From positions 434,001 to 498,000 of the forward strand of contig OW051471.1 of NCBI GenBank assembly GCA_932521025.1: DNA of 64,000 nucleotides, given 5' to 3'. This DNA is from Oscheius onirici. Its lineage: Eukaryota; Nematoda; Chromadorea; Rhabditida; Rhabditidae. Shown one piece after another: positions 1 to 12,371 of the stretch (position 1 is the stretch's first letter; every line of letters begins with the position of its first letter). The position numbers and the translations under genes are program-made. Below the pieces are notes generated by a model. It saw only the letters and a program-made list of their open reading frames with translations, did no database searches and was not told where the DNA came from.

Positions 1-3000
1 GAGGCGAGTCATAGAGACAGGCATGTTCGTGTGAAAAATCACAGCTAAGAAGACGACAGACATTGGTATCCGGCTGGTCAGCAGCCGGTCGGAATGATTT
101 CGAAGAAAGTTGTCGAATCAGAGCTGGACAGAACTCTCCTCTTACTTCCAGATTGTCAACAAGGGCCATTCCCTGATTCAAAGATTGCTTTGTGAGTAGA
201 AAATAGAGGGTACCTGATCATCAGCCAGAGCTCTCAGTCCGACTCTAAATGGCCGTTCAATCCGCGGCAGGTCGACTATGACTCTTCCAGCTTGAGCTGG
301 CTGACAGTCTAGAAGAGAGGGTAGTGCTTCATCCACCAAACAGACCTGAAAAGTGACAGGATCATGATTTTGTGTCAAAAAACTCTACCTGAAGAGTAGC
401 CGTTCCCGTGTACCAGAGATCAAACTGGATGCTGGCATTGCCTCCAAGAACACATCTGATGACCTCCGAGAGCATCATGGCATTTCCTCCAGTCTCGAAT
501 CGGGCCACAGCAAAGTCTTGGACTAAAGTTTGGTCATTTTCTTTCAAAAGTTTAAGACAAACATGGTAATTCACGGCTGGCCGTCAAGGAGTAGAACTTT
601 TCGACGTTGACAGGTCCATGTCCAATCTGCCAAGCGGCTTCGGCCAGCTCGTTGTCGGAAGCCACAGCCTCGGCAGGTCCCCAGACACAGTTGGCGGCAC
701 GGCGTTCAAAGTCGCAGGAGAGTTCCTAGGTTTTTATTCGTCCCACAGTTCTTTCCACGCTGCCGTAACCCATTTATTTTCGTAACGGGGCCGGTAATAC
801 ACGTTTTTCGTAGGATAGTCAGCCAATTATCATGACTCACAGTTCGCCAAGTTTGGCACTTTAAAAAACTGTTTGTTGCAATCGCGGGAGGACGAAATTT
901 CGGCTAAATTCAAATTACCGTCCAGTTTAGAGTGCGCGGAAAGACGATAATTCAAATATTTGGCTTGAAACGGGAAAAACCTGGGTGTCACGCTTTCTCG
1001 AACACCCGATTATATTTTTTCACGTGTTCGGTCCTATATTGTCGGCCGTATCGTGTTCCGGGTAGCTATATTTTTTTTCTGAGTCATTGCATGAAAAATG
1101 GCTGACGTATTTTCTGTTTTTTACTGGGATTAGAAGACCAAATATCAAGTGCCAAAATTCACCTACAACGTTTCGACTGCTTTTTCTATTAAAACCGAGA
1201 ACGAAAGAAATGGTTGCGTAGTTTTCTCAAAAACGTGTCACCCAGGACGAAAGTAATTTTGTCCAACATTTGAATTGCGCGGCGAACTGTGGACCGGTCT
1301 CACCGTGAAAAAACGGTCTCACCGTGAAAAAACGACTGGTTACGGTACTGACCGGTACGGTAAAGATTTCGGTAAGAAACTATAACACAAATTTTTTTGC
1401 TTCAATCTCTCTATATAACTGTTTTGGAGAGGAATTTTGGTTGCACCAGGATTGGCCTTTTTATACAAAAAAAAAGCAATAAAAAACCAACCTTTGCGGA
1501 ATTGATATGCCGGTTTATCAGAACACTGAGCATTGGTGTAGTCACAAATCGCTCTCCAAGATCAAAAACGGACAGAGCGTCGGAGCACAAAGTGGCTCGA
1601 TACTTTAGATCATCGACGATGACGACGTTGTCAAAAGCCGGATTGAACTTCTGGACACGGATGGCGATCTGAAAATGACGTCGGTTTGAAGGCTCTGGTA
1701 AATACTTGTGGACTGCAGCACCACTTTAGCTGTTTTTTCACCATATTCTATTCGGGAACCTTGACTAGTACTTGACTAATATTCTCCAACATTTCTTATA
1801 ACCCAGTTTTTAAACCTGAGATGGCTTCCACTGCTCTCCTCCGAATCCCCATAAAAAAGTCAAAAGTTGTCCCTGTGCTTGAAAAAATATGAAAGATCAA
1901 AATGACAAACAGCTCCTTGGTTAATTTTAGTTATTTGTTTGTCATCTATTCCCAGAACATCATTCTTGACTTTCACGTTTTAGTTATACCACAGCAGTGA
2001 AACAAACTTCCTGTTCATCAGGGTAAACAGCTGAGTTGAAAGTTAGGGAAGAAGTAGGGGAAAAAAAGCACAAGTGAAGTATAGTAATGTGTAGTATGTT
2101 CCCCGTGAAGCATTTTAGTTTTGCAAAATTTTGGTTCAGTCATTCCTACTGCATTCCTACTGCATAGTCAGTTCATTTTGAAAAAAGAGATATCGTAACC
2201 GTTTCTTATTCGTCTCGAGACCTATTTTCATCACAATTAGCTGAATAGTCTTGCCTGAGAATCCGCGAAATTGGCAGAAATGGGTCTCGAAGCGATAAAT
2301 ATGTAACTGATCCCTCAAATACATACGCTTCCTTTTCTTACAACTGTTTTAAACAAGAAAAAAGGCCTACATAAAAGTTCTTGGCAGCCTTATGGAAAGT
2401 GATCTTAGCCGGAGATGGAGAGCTTCCAGCCGGAACGGGCTGACATTCAATGTCCTTGCCCATCAGGTCAACGGCACAAGCTTGAAGATGAAGTTCTCGC
2501 GTGTGCCAGAATCTGAAAGTGTTTCGTCAATATGTCCTTGACAGACTCTCAGCACAAAAAGTAAAGAAAGGATCACCTGAAAGACAGTTCATTCTCCGTC
2601 AGACTCTGACAACTGATCGGATCGGAGCGGAGCACGTCCAGTTTTTGCTGAAAGATGGGTTGTGGTCCTTCCACTGAGCGAAGAACTATACTTTTCTGCA
2701 TTCAGAATGACACTTTTTTTTCGTAACAATGAAAAATCTTCCTCACCTTACTATCCTGCTCAATGTAGAGAATTGCATAGCTTCCAGTGGGTCCAATGTC
2801 GGTGCCAGTAATGTTGACGATGAATTCTCTGGGAAGTTGGCTTCTTGACCGTTTCCAGAGCTCAAAAAATGGGTATTTTTGAACATAAAGAGAAATATAT
2901 ATTGCTTGGTCAACTTGTTTTCTTGTTTCAACCTTTACATGTATCTACAGTCGGTTCAATGCTCACGTTTCAGCCACGCCGCCGTTACAAAAAATCAGTA

Positions 3001-5184
3001 TTTTTAGAAAGTAACGTCGTGACGAAAGTGAAAACCTTTGGAGCGCGCTATATAGAAAAAGTCTAGTGAAAAACCTGCAAATAGATAACGTAGTGAGAAA
3101 AATCTTCGTCAGAAATTGTGACGCTTCGAAAGTACGGTATGTTTTTGGTTTCAGCACACCAGCATATAAAAATAATTGCTGGAAAATTCACGATGTGTGT
3201 TCTCAACAACAGCAAAAAAAAGGTCCTTCCGACGATACAATTACCAAACAAACAAATTACCAAAAGGAAACTTATAAAGAAATCCTGAAACGAGTTTTTC
3301 AAGCGCTTTTCAGGAAAAAAGCAAAAAACATACCGCTGTAGATTCTCCCCCACTCCTCCAGCGACACTTTTGGTCAAAAGATTCACAGTCCAATTGGCTT
3401 GCAGTCTCCAAAGTATTTCCTTCAGCAGCTGTCAGCATAGCAAAGGAGGCAAATTCGTCTCCCAGATCCACTAAAAATGATCATTTTTTACATATTTGTA
3501 GAGGCAAAAAGTACCCGAAACTTTGCAGAGCGAAGCACTATACATGATATTGTCAACCATGACGAAACTGCCCTCTTTGGTGGCCATGTCGTGAGCTCGG
3601 ATGCCGAGTCTGAAATTTTCCCATTTTGCGTATTTTGACCTTCCGATCAGTTGCCTGTTATTTTCTCGGTCTAACGCTACTAGCCGATTGTTTACGCAAG
3701 ATCTCGACTACTTTTCGAAAAAAAGTACCCAAAAATGTATTAAAAAAACTGACCGGAAGGGAGTGTCTCGAGGCGGAATCTCTGCGTGACATTCGGTATT
3801 CAGATGAACTGTACCTGAAAACCGAAGGATAGTTTTCAGCCAGAAAAACTGAAAAAAAAAACCGATAAAAAAGCTACATACCACAATCGACATACGGCTT
3901 CTCGTAAGCCAGCTTATAACCTCCGGTCTTTTTGTCGTCCTCAATGAGGACGACCTCCACTCGGGCACTGTTGTAGACCCAGTACCTGGAAAAGCACAAC
4001 ATCAGTCTGCCTCTCCGACTCTCTGTCCCTTCTGACTCACGTGAAGGTCAGGTTTCCCGTGCTATTTTGGCATCCGATCGGCGACGAAAATAAGATGGCG
4101 TGCTGCTCCTCGCGCCGTTTATCACCCGTGAAGATAAACTTATCGCCTAAAGCCGGTTCATCTGCCGAAAAAATATGCCAACCTTGAGGTATCCTCGTCG
4201 GTCCCGGTGCCACTTTGAAGGCCGGAAATTCCGTGTGATCAATTTTTTCAAACAGATAAAAGTCAAGAGAGTCGAGCTGATGCTTGTCAGCCATGTTGGT
4301 CCACTGACATTTGGCCGGCTCCCCAAAGTTACAGTTCAAGGCGTCTGAGTGCCGAACTGGTCGGGAGGAGAAGGCTGAAAATAAGGTTATAGTTTAAAAA
4401 AAAATTTGACTTCAAAATTAACATAAAGGGAAGGCTTGGTAAAGTGGAACAATGGGGTGTTTTTGTGGTAGTATTTTTAGCACCTCAAGTAGCATTTTTT
4501 TCTCTTAAGGAATCAAAAACAACAAATAAAAAACCTGCCTGTTTTGGCCAGCCCATTCGGTATCCATTCAATACCCAAACTCTCTCTGAGCCGATCTCTT
4601 TCGGCCTCGTAGCCCGGCATGCAGCTCCATGCTAAAAAATGGTTTGAAAATATCTCAAACATAGCCAATTGGAATCTTATCACGGATCATCTGCGGCGGC
4701 TGGACTGTATTTTTCGGCGATGACGCAAAAGTTTTGGCTGGCTAATTTGGCTATTTGAAACGTTCTCTTTTCAACCAGCTGTCTGAAGATCTATATAGGT
4801 TTTTTGAAACTTGATTTAATGAAACGTGAAAATCTCCGAGAAACCTTCAAGATAAGACATCATTTGTCTATTTTCTGCAAATTTTGTAGTTTTCGGGAAA
4901 TGTTACTGGAAAACAAGAAAAAAATGGAGCAGAATATGTCTAGATCAAACCTTTTTATGTTCTATACCTTTTTGAAGGCTTTTTCGGAAAAGGAAAATGC
5001 AAAAATTCACGGTCAATGTGGGAATACTTCATTGTTGGCAGCTTTCCATTTTAACTGTATAGTTTCCTTGAAATAATATTTGAAAAAAAACAGGGTACCG
5101 GTTACGGTACCAAAATCCAAAAAACTGACCTGTCGAAAAGAGGGCAAAAAGGCCTAGGAAGAAGGTAGGAAGACGCCTCGTCAT
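1..5184 (-). CDS. Secreted multi-MAM-domain-like protein, 3' end missing
   Basis: Minus-strand spliced gene. Exons in gene order: 5184-5130, 4631-4539, 4374-4041, 3985-3882, 3814-3754, 3609-3515, 3470-3334, 2860-2747, 2647-2577, 2512-2371, 1668-1492, 725-575, 522-389, 345-214, 172-1. All phases join, giving about 657 residues before the window edge. The first exon encodes a signal peptide (MTRRLPTFFLGLFALFST). The protein then repeats a MAM-like plan: an opening CNFGEPAKCQW, CESFDQKCRW or CDFERRAANCVW, and a closing VDNIMYSASLC, VDDLKYRATLC or VDNLEVRGEFC. A fourth module begins with SCDFSHEHACLYDS at the left edge. MAM modules are extracellular adhesion or oligomerisation domains, so a secreted or surface role is inferred. 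The intron between 575 and 522 is only 52 bp; the one after 4539 appears to be GC-AG. The exon models are well supported; the family name is less certain. Confidence 0.72.
2155..2305. repeat. Palindromic 'GTAACCG...CGAGACC' repeat, copy in a MAM-gene intron
   Basis: A hairpin-type repeat with arms resembling TTTGAAGAGGGCGATACCGT and TCGTCTCGAGACC. Related copies lie at 24033-24215, 37255-37375, 37815-37850 and 55349-55390. It sits in the intron between the exons ending at 2371 and starting at 1668, and shows no coding content. Confidence 0.5.
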
Positions 5185-5194
5185 CCTGAAGTGG
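5185..5194 (-). promoter_or_regulatory. Probable trans-splice acceptor of the MAM-like gene
   Basis: Read on the minus strand, CACTTCAG ends one base before the ATG at 5184. A 3' splice site this close to a start codon, with no upstream coding exon visible, is what nematode spliced-leader addition sites look like. A cis-spliced 5' UTR exon is the alternative. Confidence 0.4.
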
Positions 5195-5502
5195 GAGGGG
5201 TTCTTTTCAACACACGTACAACTGGCCTGTGGTCTGACTGGGGCAGACTGGTCTCTCTTCCTCTCGGGTTCAGGACGGGTATCCAGTGCCCGTTTTCGGG
5301 CAGCTAATAAGCCTCTAGACTGCTAGCAGATTGCGCCGCAGTTTTGGGAGAGAGAAGCTAGGTGACGAATGGGTTGGTGACTGGGATTTGACTGGGAGAA
5401 AGGGACAAGGAGTCAGCGAATTATAGAGACAAAGAGACAGAAAGACGAGGGACAGAAAGACATAAGTTTCCTGTCGGAGTTTGGATGTCAAGGAAGCAAA
5501 CA

Positions 5503-6063
5503 GGTGCCGAGACAATATATCCGCGATAAGCGAAAATTGCTTTTGCGGATATACTGTCTCGCTTTTGTAACGCGGATATAATGTCTCACCTGCTACCGCG
5601 AATATACTGTCTCGAGTTTTTTTAATGAATACAGTAGGCAAGGTAAAGAAAGATAACATCAGTATGCTTCTAGTGATAGCCTAAGCATTTAAAAAAAGTT
5701 ATTACTCTCGCTGTGGGCTTTCAGTTGGGTCTGAGATGTCAAAACTTCCTGGCAATCAGTATGCTTCTAGTGATAGCCTAATCGGTGTTGGCCTATTCTT
5801 CAGCAGAACATCTCCGACCCAACTGAAAGCCCACAGCGAGAGTGACAACCTCTGTGAAATGCTTAGGCTATCACTAGAAACATACCGATGTTATCTTTAT
5901 CTTGCTTACTGTTCTCACAATCAGTGCATTCGGTATATCCGCGGTAGCAGATGACCCATTATATCCGCGTTACAAAAGCGAGACAGTATATCCGCGATAA
6001 GAAACGAGACATTATATCCGCAAAAGCGATTTTTGCTTATCGCGGATATAATGTCTCGGCACC
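5503..6063. mobile_element. 561-bp palindromic element with ATATCCGCG sub-repeats and a 9-bp target duplication
   Basis: The element begins GGTGCCGAGACA and ends TGTCTCGGCACC, and its halves are inverted copies of each other. Both arms carry several short units (GAGACA followed by TATATCCGCG) in alternating orientation. The flanks AAGCAAACA (5494-5502) and AAACAAACA (6064-6072) match at 8 of 9 bases, so this is an insertion with a 9-bp duplication. The ends resemble those of the element at 44543-44755. Non-autonomous; no transposase visible. Confidence 0.7.
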
Positions 6064-7590
6064 AAACAAACACGACTCAAAAAAGGTGGAACGGCTTGCC
6101 TATTAGCTAATAATAAGAAGCCGACCTGACCAAAATGGGGTGAAAAGGGGGTGAGAATTGCGGAAAACACTTCGGGTCCCCTAAGCGTTTTAATAAAAGA
6201 GGATAAGTAAGTTCACCTAAATAGAAACTTGAAAAAAGTTGACTATGAGGTACGCATATATCGAAGAGGTGAAACAATTCTGGAGTTCGATATTCATTCC
6301 AAACTTTTTTTTTTGTTCCAAGAGACCTTTACATTAGGAAGACAAGACTGTGAGGTACTGAGACGGTATGAACTCTTTCAATGGAAAAAAATTATTAGAA
6401 TTTCACGAGTCGCTTTCATAGCGATGCTGACTTTCATTGTCGATAAAATCCTTACGAAAAAAAGGGAAAAAAGTTCAGGCTTTTTTTGCCGAATTTTTCT
6501 TTTTTTTCCGAAAGAACGCAACAAATTACGCACTTAGGTCCCAAAATATTTAGTTTTTGTTTCACCCGTCCGAGATAACCATTTTCATGTCATTCTTTGA
6601 AGCTGTCGGCGTTGAGGATAACATTGCTCTCTCACAGGTTTTTTTTTCCAAATTTATAATACTGTTTCTTTGACTCTCTGCTTCTCTGTCTGTCCCTCTG
6701 TCAATCTGACTTTCTATCCCTCTGAATGCTCGTTTCAGACACTCTATGAAAACAACCTAGTTCTCCGAAAAGATGGTCAGGTTGCGATAGGCGTTTTCCG
6801 AAGATGCCTCGACTTTTCTGGGAAGCCTTGGTTGGGCCGGGCCAAGAACTACTGTCTTCAACTTGGGACCCTTTAGACTGACGCGCCCCCACCTGCCATT
6901 CTCCATGCGCTTTTTTCCTGTTCACCCGAAGAAGGAAAAAAAAATAGAAAAACTCTTTTTTGGCCATCTTTTTGGAAACTTTGCAAAATTATTTTTGTTT
7001 CACAGATAGGATACAAGTGACCAGAAGCTTTTGTTTGACGGTAACAGACAGTTGACAAGTCTAAAAAAACAACTCAAGGTATTCTTCCAAAAACATTGCG
7101 TAACGTTTTTGAAAAATACTTCAAAGAAACAAAAAATATGCCAAATTAGCTTAGATGATGGGTAAAGCTATTGCTCCAACATGTTCATTGTGAAAGTCAA
7201 TCATATTGCCGCAAAGGGCTGTTATATATAAGTGATTACACTTTTTGAAAATACAAACTTTCAGGAAGACCTAACCGACTACGTCGTCTACAAAATTATC
7301 AGCGTTCTTCTCGGCAACGATTTCCGTTTCGACCGCTTCAAGCTGGCCAAATACGTCGAAATTCAGCTGCCTGAAGATTTCCTGAGCGCCGATCACTCTC
7401 TTCTTCTTCCCAGGAAGATTGATGGAACCATGGTAAGTGATTTTTGGTTACTCGATTTCATACTGTATCCATTCATTCTCATAGGAATTTGACAAAAAAA
7501 ATTGTTTCATATTATATACAATCGCAATCTGAAACGAAAAAAAATTCTCGACTCAGGCCCTATGTCTGGTATATGTTATTAGGTTGCGCT

Positions 7591-8050
7591 TTAAAGGGAC
7601 AGTCTCATTATAGCCGTGCAGCCGTGCGAGGAAAATAGGCCAACTGCGTGGCGGGACCCACTGCAAATTTCATTTTTGCATTTTTCTCGTTGTACAATCA
7701 TTTTTTCGATTTTTACTTGTTTCTAATCGATTTTTCGTCAAAAATTACGTCTAAAATGAGTGGTGAAACGCTAAAATTGGTGGGAAAATGACGGAAATAG
7801 ATGAAAATAACGTTTTTTGCCCAAAAAGGGCTTTTTGGTTTATTTCGGTCAATTTTCCACCAATTTTAGCGTTCCACCACTCATTATAGGGGTGACTTTT
7901 GACGAGAAATCGATTAGAAACAAGTAGAAATCGAAAAAATGAGTATAGAACGAGAAAAACGTAAAACAGGAATTTACCGTGGGTCCCGCCACGCAGTTGC
8001 CTGATTTCCCCCTGGAGGCTTGGAGGCACGTAATGAGACTGTCCCTTTAA
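7591..8050. mobile_element. TTAA-flanked 450-bp palindromic MITE, copy 1
   Basis: Runs from TTAAAGGGACAGTCTCATTA to its inverse and is close to a complete inverted repeat: both arms carry GTGGCGGGACCCAC and TTGTTTCTAATCGATTT. TTAA at both ends fits a TTAA target duplication. Other copies: 12540-12760 (half), 30427-30873, 47641-48076 and 54794-55245. Confidence 0.8.
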
Positions 8051-8057
8051 GTGTTGT

Positions 8058-8220
8058 CCTCAGACCCATAACTCCTCCCAGAAAAGTTCAAATCGACTGA
8101 TCTTTTTTTCAAAATGTAGGTTTCACCGAGGCCGAATTAATAGGCTATACGCAGTGGGTTTGGGAAATTCACGCTGGAGCGACTAGGGTTCGAGTCCGCC
8201 GTAAGCAAATCTTTTTGTTT
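8058..8220 (+). repeat. Fragment of mariner-type MITE with tRNA-like B box
   Basis: Contains the GAGGCCGAATTAATAGGC segment shared with the elements at 43669 and 63351, followed by GCAGTGGGTTTGGG and a good RNA polymerase III B box (GGGTTCGAGTCCG). No tRNA cloverleaf can be folded convincingly, so this is a tRNA-derived relic. Confidence 0.45.
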
Positions 8221-9540
8221 TTTAACTGTAGCACCAGCCGGATTCGCAGTCTGGCGGCGGCTTTTTTACTTGTGTTTTCTTCTTTACTTCTGGTCAATTC
8301 CTCAGTCAACCAATCCCTTCTGAACCCTTTCCCAGTCAACCGATATCTTTTGATCCTGTCACGTCATCTTCCTTCTTTTTTTTCTCCAAATTGTTCCCAC
8401 CAGGTTACATTGGCTGGGAACTTGTCTGTGATTTCAGTTCCCAGTCGTTTTTCGTAAAGCAACAAACCTCAATTTTTCAAAACAATGTATTGCTGTTGCT
8501 TTCACTGACTCATCATTGGATTGGAGACAAGGCGACGGTATCCAGTTGGCAGTATATCTGTCTTCAGGTTGGTGGCTTATCGTGATTAAACCTTGAAACT
8601 ACGTTGTGTAAAAGCTCGAAAGGAAAAGCCTTGACTACAATACATAAGAATTTGAAGTTACATATATCATAACCTGGTGAAGACCATAAAAATCCATACA
8701 AATGCACCCTATTTTTAGCTTTTTTTTGGGTGAAACTTTGCCCATTTTCATGCTCTTTCGAGTACGCAACTGGCATTAAAAATAAAAAAAAGATTTTTTT
8801 CAAATCCGGGTTTGTTTCATAAATCGTAATAATTGACAAAGAACATAGATTCACAAAAATGGAAAAAAATTCCAACAGCGCGGAGAAAAACGCTACTTTA
8901 AAAAACGCGGTTTTTGCCAGAAGCTATAAAAAAATACAAACTTTGAATGTTTTCTGTGTAATTAACAAAAATAAGGGTCAGGATACATGTATCTTAATAT
9001 TAAAGTGCAATGGTGTCTGTGGCTTAAAGTGCAATGGTGTCCTCTCCTCGCCAAATATTTTTGCTAAATTGTTTTGAGTTGGAAATAGAGTCAGGGTAAC
9101 CGCTAAGGGATTAAGAAGGGACCGGCTGATCTGTATGAGAGGAATCGTATGGCTAGAAAATAGGAAAATTCGTATCGGTTTTCTAGGAGGGGGATGAGAA
9201 CCCTGGGAAAGAATGAAAACGTCCGATTGATTAGAGAAGGAAGATGACGTGACAGGATCAAAAGAGATCGGTTGACTGGGGAAGGGACCAGAAGTGAAGA
9301 AGAAAACACAAGTAAAAAAAGCCGCCGCCAGGCGGCGAAGCCGGCTGGTAGAGAAGTTAAAACATGAAATGAGTAGCCAATTTCTTTGCCAAAAAAAAAG
9401 TTCCAACAGAGCGCGGAGAAAAACGCTACTTAAAAAAATGCTGCTTTTGGTGAGGGTTCTGGCTGGAGTTTTTGTCAGGTCTGAACTCCTGTTTGGCTCA
9501 GGGGATTGATCCATCTCCCATTTCCAGACCTGAAAAAGAG
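8220..9540. repeat. Inverted pair of a CACCAGCCGGATTCG-type repeat
   Basis: The segment at 8225-8400 (GGCGGCGGCTTTTTTACTTG, then AGTCAACCGATATC) recurs inverted at about 9240-9350. Nearby, GCGCGGAGAAAAACGCTACT occurs at 8879 and again at 9412. A phrase resembling GGTCTGAACTCCTGTTTGG at 9478 recurs at 28832 and 48430. The open frames here are repeat sequence, not genes. Confidence 0.45.
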
Positions 9541-9954
9541 CATCTTGCTACTGGAATGGTTGCCATAGCTGCCTGTTTCTCTGCTTTTCGTGACGTCGCG
9601 AGTTGTCTAGGCTCCCATCGGAGGAATTAATTCCCGTCTTATTATACCTGCGACTCATTTCAACATCAAGCAGCAGCTGGATTGATCATCCCGACAGCCT
9701 AGTTGGACTGGGCTTGATTGAAAAAGGTTGGTACCTGCTCATTTCTTTATTCTAACGATCAAAGTAATGTTGTACCGTTTTACCAAAAAAATTCAAACTG
9801 TCTAGAACAAAGAGCGAATTGGTACATGTCGGTATTTTTTCACGTGCTACCGAGAGTCAGACTATGCTGTTTTGGATATGAATATTCACCGAACTCGACC
9901 ATTTTCTGAAAAGAGCATAAATTGAAACATCTGGACTAAATGGGTCTTTTCATT

Positions 9955-10815
9955 TTAAAATTTTGAAATTCATGAAATAGAAAAGTTATTCTGTATCCAC
10001 AAGAATGAATGTTCATCCTAAAAGTTGATCCATGTATAGGGAAGTTGAAACACGAAATGAGTAGCGAATTTCTTTCCCAAACTGTCCCTGTTTTGTTCTT
10101 TTCAACCCAAATTCGGTGAGATTCTGAATAAAACGGAGGGGCACAGAGATTGAAAACGTTCTCTTTTGCACCAGAACGACTGCTCCATCAAAAGTGCAAG
10201 CTCTGTAGTTCCTTCATACCGATGAAGAGCCAAACAGTTGCCAAAATATCAAGATTCCATGAAATAGTTTCTCTACAGAACTTTTAATTGACAAAAATGC
10301 TTTTCCACCATTTCCATAACTAAATATACATATCAGTGTTTTTACGTTTGTACGCAAAGTTGCTTAAAAGAGTGGTGTAACTAGTTCTACAAAAAATACA
10401 GCAATTTTGGAGTGTTGACACTATTTTTCCCAGATTCCTTGACCCCGAAGGCAACTGTAAAACACATGGAAATTGAAAAAACTATTGCCTAGACCGCAAG
10501 AGAGAGACGATTTTTTGTCCCAACTCGACCTTTCTGAAAAGAGCGAAAAAATGAAACATCTGGACTAAATGAGTCCTTTGATTTTAAAATTTTGAAATTC
10601 ATGAAATTGAAAAGTTATGCATCAGTTTGGTCGATAATACTCAAGCTAAAAATCGATACATGTATGGGGAAGTTGAAACATGAAATGAGTAGCCAATTTC
10701 TTTGAAACTTTCCCTCTTTTTCAACCCAAATCCGGTGCGATTTTGTAGAAAACAGAAGGAGACTAAGGTAGAAAATGTTCTCTATGGCACCAGAACGACT
10801 GCAAAGTTTTTCAAG
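9955..10815 (+). repeat. Two tandemly placed copies of a 230-bp dispersed repeat
   Basis: Copies at about 9960-10205 and 10585-10810 share AGTTGAAACATGAAATGAGT and GCACCAGAACGACTGC. A third copy lies inverted at 19990-20340, just upstream of the membrane-protein gene. No coding content. Confidence 0.6.
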
Positions 10816-11298
10816 CAGGTTTTCGAGTAAACTCGGATCTATTCTATGTACCTAGTAGAGAAATATTAGCAGGAGACATTTTTGCATTGAAAACTTTCCA
10901 GTTTCGAGGGTGGAAAATGTTTTTGTCAACAAATATGAACTGTTTTTTCTCTGCAAGCACCTACCCCGAGTTTCAAAGTTTTGTTGCCGCGAATCTTTCG
11001 ATGAAAAACCTTCTTATTTTTCTGTCTCTTTTCCTAACACTATTTTTCCTCTCTCCATACCCTCCCAAACTTTTTCCTGTCCTCCTGTCACCCATAAGGA
11101 CAGAGAGAGAGAGTCATGCCCTCTCCCATCTGCGAAGCTAACTTGCACCAATTATGTCGTCAAGACTGCCGGCAGTCTCGTGTGGAAGTCGTGCAAATGA
11201 CATGCTTCTCTTTCCTCTTTCTTTTCTTCCTGTGTAGGCAGTCCCGTCAATGCTCATATTTACATGAGAAAGGCTAAAATAAAACTAGAACTAGAAAG
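10816..11298. other. No recognisable feature
   Basis: AT-rich sequence with short open frames that lack splice support or codon-like composition. I see no gene or distinct repeat here. Confidence 0.4.
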
Positions 11299-11945
11299 CT
11301 GGACTAGAAAACTTTCTCCGATGAACATGACAGAATCAAAAAACTTCTGGACAAATGTTCAAAAACAACGTATGAGAAATATTATAGAGCTAACAATACT
11401 CTGTAGGCTGACTTTGCGCTACACTAATTAGTTGTTACTTTGATCTAGCGTCGTGTGGATCCATTTTTTGAGTCTGGCTTTCTGGCTCAAAGTAGGCATA
11501 TGAAAGACCGACATTACCCTAAGTTATCAGTCAATACTATACACTTTATACTTTTCAACAACCAATCTAAAAAAACATCATACACATGGCGAATTTTTCA
11601 GCAAAGTGTAAATATTTCACACCTAAACGAAATACTGTTTTCTAGAATGAATTTGATCCCAGAATGTTCTAAGGGGGAAAACTAAACTCACGGTTCAAGT
11701 TCAAATCTGTTACTATTTCACGAACAACATGAAATGATGGCTCGTTGGAATTATGCAATGCTGTTGGGCTGTATGCTGTACTGATACCAGAGTTGCGGCT
11801 GGACTCCATGAGGCTCTCAATGTCGTCTGAAATCCTTTTAACTCAATGAAACAGACGAAAATAACGTATTTTAAAGCGAGGGTAGCTCTAACCCCCATTT
11901 GAATTTTCGCGCGCAAAATTTCAGCGCGGCGGCGGCCTACAAAGG

Positions 11946-12016
11946 ACACTGGCGCAGTGGATAAGATATGTTTCTACTAATTTTAAAGTCACCGGTTCAA
12001 TTCCTTGTGTTGTCGG
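11946..12016 (+). pseudogene. tRNA-like relic
   Basis: A-box-like TGGCGCAGTGG at 11950-11960 and B-box-like GGTTCAATTCC at 11994-12004 have tRNA-like spacing. The acceptor stem pairs only partly, so I do not call a functional tRNA. Confidence 0.45.
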
Positions 12017-12371
12017 TTTTTTTTTTGCATATAAGTTCAAAGAGGTTTATGTGAAACAGAGGACTCAAGGAGCGGCGAAACCACCCGTTGAAGAGGACGG
12101 TTAGATGGCTCGGCGCGCTGACATAGTCTCTCACGAAGAAACTCGTTTTTGAGCTTTGCGATGTTCTGCAAACAGTAGCTTTTCGTCTGTTCTACAACTT
12201 TGCAGAACATTGTTTGGGCTAAAAATCCCGCTTTCGGTATGAAAACCGTCAGTCAAGTTGCGAGGTTAGTCGTAGCGAAAATGAGACAAGTGCAACAATT
12301 TTTTGAAGAAAAATTAGTTTTTCGAAGTGGAATAATAAACAAACGAGAATGTTAGACATATCGAACACTTT

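Larger units (their letters stand above)
6220..8567 (+). pseudogene. Rearranged fragments of the M1 aminopeptidase gene
   Basis: Four blocks match the intact gene at 56634-62585 but lie on the plus strand. Block 6229-6480 matches the intron before the exon at 62585. Block 6588-6639 matches the exon at 57080-57173 (end of 'MSFFEAVG..ALSQ'). Block 7265-7432 is a full 168-base copy of the exon at 59118-59285, with both splice sites and an open frame. Block 8503-8567 matches the end of the HELAHHW exon, but the HE of the zinc motif is disrupted by a small deletion. Each block keeps sense orientation, but the last three are in reverse order relative to the gene, so no aminopeptidase could be made. 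A TTAA-flanked palindrome (7591-8050) lies between blocks three and four. Confidence 0.8.

Noticed and set aside
5503-6063. CRISPR-like array because of repeated ATATCCGCG units
   Set aside because: Units lie in both orientations inside one palindrome with a 9-bp target duplication, and the window is eukaryotic.
8978-9514. 178-codon open frame on the minus strand
   Set aside because: Made of dispersed repeat (CACCAGCCGG, AGTCAACCGATC families); no splice support or domain.
11946-12016. Functional tRNA gene
   Set aside because: Promoter boxes are present but the acceptor and anticodon stems do not pair. Kept only as a tRNA-like relic; the same applies to 12372-12443 and 63663-63736.
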